Source: an uncultured Lachnospiraceae bacterium
Lineage (GTDB): Bacteria > Bacillota > Clostridia > Lachnospirales > Lachnospiraceae
Length of the DNA: 6,171 bases
Reading direction: 5' to 3'
Assembly: GCA_945827765.1 (NCBI GenBank)
Contig: CALZPS010000100.1
Coordinates: 1 to 6,171 of the forward strand
In this document: piece by piece, positions 5,831-6,171 of the stretch
How positions within the stretch are numbered: the stretch's first letter is position 1
Layout: every line of letters starts with the position of its first letter
The notes under the pieces: generated by a model
Database searches by the model: none
Seen by the model: only the letters and a program-made list of their open reading frames with translations
Told to the model about the DNA's origin: nothing
Made by a program: the position numbers and the translations under genes

Positions 5831-5846
5831 TTTCCTGAAATTTCAA
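5818..5846 (-). promoter_or_regulatory. Sigma-A-type promoter of the decarboxylase operon
   Basis: On the minus strand the -35 box TTGAAA (5846-5841) and the -10 box TATACT (5823-5818) are separated by exactly 17 bp, each one base off consensus. Initiation would fall near 5811, giving a leader of about 53 nt before ATG 5758. TATACT occurs again shifted by 5 bp (5818-5813), but with a 22-bp spacer, so the first copy is preferred. The boxes lie between the AraC gene stop and the carboxyltransferase, so the operon can be expressed apart from the regulator gene. A palindrome TGAAATTTCA (5845-5836) overlaps the -35 box. Confidence 0.78.
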
Positions 5847-5856
5847 TTCATTTATT

Positions 5857-6171
5857 TTATTTCTGTTGATTTCTGAACTGAACCGGAGTCATTTCATATG
5901 CCCGTTTAAACAGACGATTAAAATGCTCCACATTCTGATATCCAACAGATTCCGCAATACTCTCCACGCTGGCATTGCTGCTCTTGAGCATCGCTCTGGC
6001 TTTCTTTAAACGTACTTTCTGAACAATATCGCCGAAAGTCATTCCTGACTTTTCCTTAATGTATTTGGAAAGATACGGTTTAGAGAGAAAAAACTTTTCC
6101 GACAAATCATCCAGTGTTACTGTTTTATAATTTTCATAAATAAAATTCGTCATCTCCAGCAGTCTGGCATC
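5857..6171 (-). CDS. AraC-family transcriptional regulator, C-terminal DNA-binding domain, cut by window edge
   Basis: The frame is open from the right edge (reading DARLLEMTNFIYENYK) to TAA at 5859-5857, so the N-terminal part lies outside the window. The Met at 6153 is internal, not the start. The 104 visible residues form a complete AraC/XylS DNA-binding domain with two helix-turn-helix units. The first is around LDDLSEKFFLSKPYLSKYIKEKSG, followed by a linker helix FGDIVQKVRLKKARAMLKSS. The second is SVESIAESVGYQNVEHFNRLFKR, ending in the family signature TPVQFR. The sensor domain is not visible, so the signal is unknown; it could also be an AraC-type response regulator. It is encoded 98 bp upstream of the decarboxylase operon on the same strand. 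Local control of that operon is plausible from position but not shown. Confidence 0.9.
   Translation of the reverse strand, partial: DARLLEMTNFIYENYKTVTLDDLSEKFFLSKPYLSKYIKEKSGMTFGDIVQKVRLKKARAMLKSSNASVESIAESVGYQNVEHFNRLFKRAYEMTPVQFRNQQK

Noticed and set aside
1..6171. CRISPR array, tRNA, rRNA, insertion sequence or attachment site
   Set aside because: I saw no regularly spaced repeats, cloverleaf-like sequence, transposase frame or terminal inverted repeats on either strand.

Overview
The window reads as chromosomal DNA of an anaerobic, moderate-GC Firmicute, most likely a Lachnospiraceae/Clostridia gut-type organism. This rests on strong AGGAGG-type ribosome-binding sites about 8 nt from the starts, a housekeeping sigma-A promoter, a lipobox lipoprotein, and a sodium-pump decarboxylase with a detached biotin carrier. 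The taxon is inferred from gene style only. Every gene I accept lies on the minus strand, so transcription runs from high to low coordinates.

Layout in the direction of transcription: (1) 6171-5857, the C-terminal DNA-binding half of an AraC-family regulator, cut by the window edge. (2) 5856-5759, a 98-bp gap with a clear promoter (TTGAAA, 17 bp, TATACT) and two small dyads overlapping its elements. (3) 5758-512, a tight five-gene operon with gaps of 14-20 bp: an acyl-CoA-carboxylase-type carboxyltransferase, a lipoprotein/OadG fusion, a biotin carrier protein, the sodium-pumping beta subunit, and an OadA/pyruvate-carboxylase-B-type carboxyltransferase. (4) 511-444, a gap with a strong hairpin. 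(5) 443-1, the N-terminal part of an aminopeptidase P-type Xaa-Pro aminopeptidase, cut by the window edge.

How the genes work together: the beta subunit decarboxylates carboxybiotin and exports Na+. The biotin carrier shuttles CO2, and the OadG-like protein would hold the complex at the membrane. The operon is unusual in carrying two unrelated classes of carboxyltransferase, one acyl-CoA type and one 2-oxoacid (oxaloacetate/pyruvate) type, but only one biotin carrier and no biotin carboxylase. These are the parts of the propionibacterial transcarboxylase (12S, 5S and 1.3S) plus a sodium-pump module. A reasonable hypothesis is a membrane complex that moves CO2 between oxaloacetate/pyruvate and an acyl-CoA pair and can exchange it with the Na+ gradient. 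The acyl-CoA-type subunit is short at its N-terminus and has lost several family signature residues, so its substrate is open. Related operons probably exist in other Clostridia, so the gene set itself may not be new; the combined function is the point worth testing.
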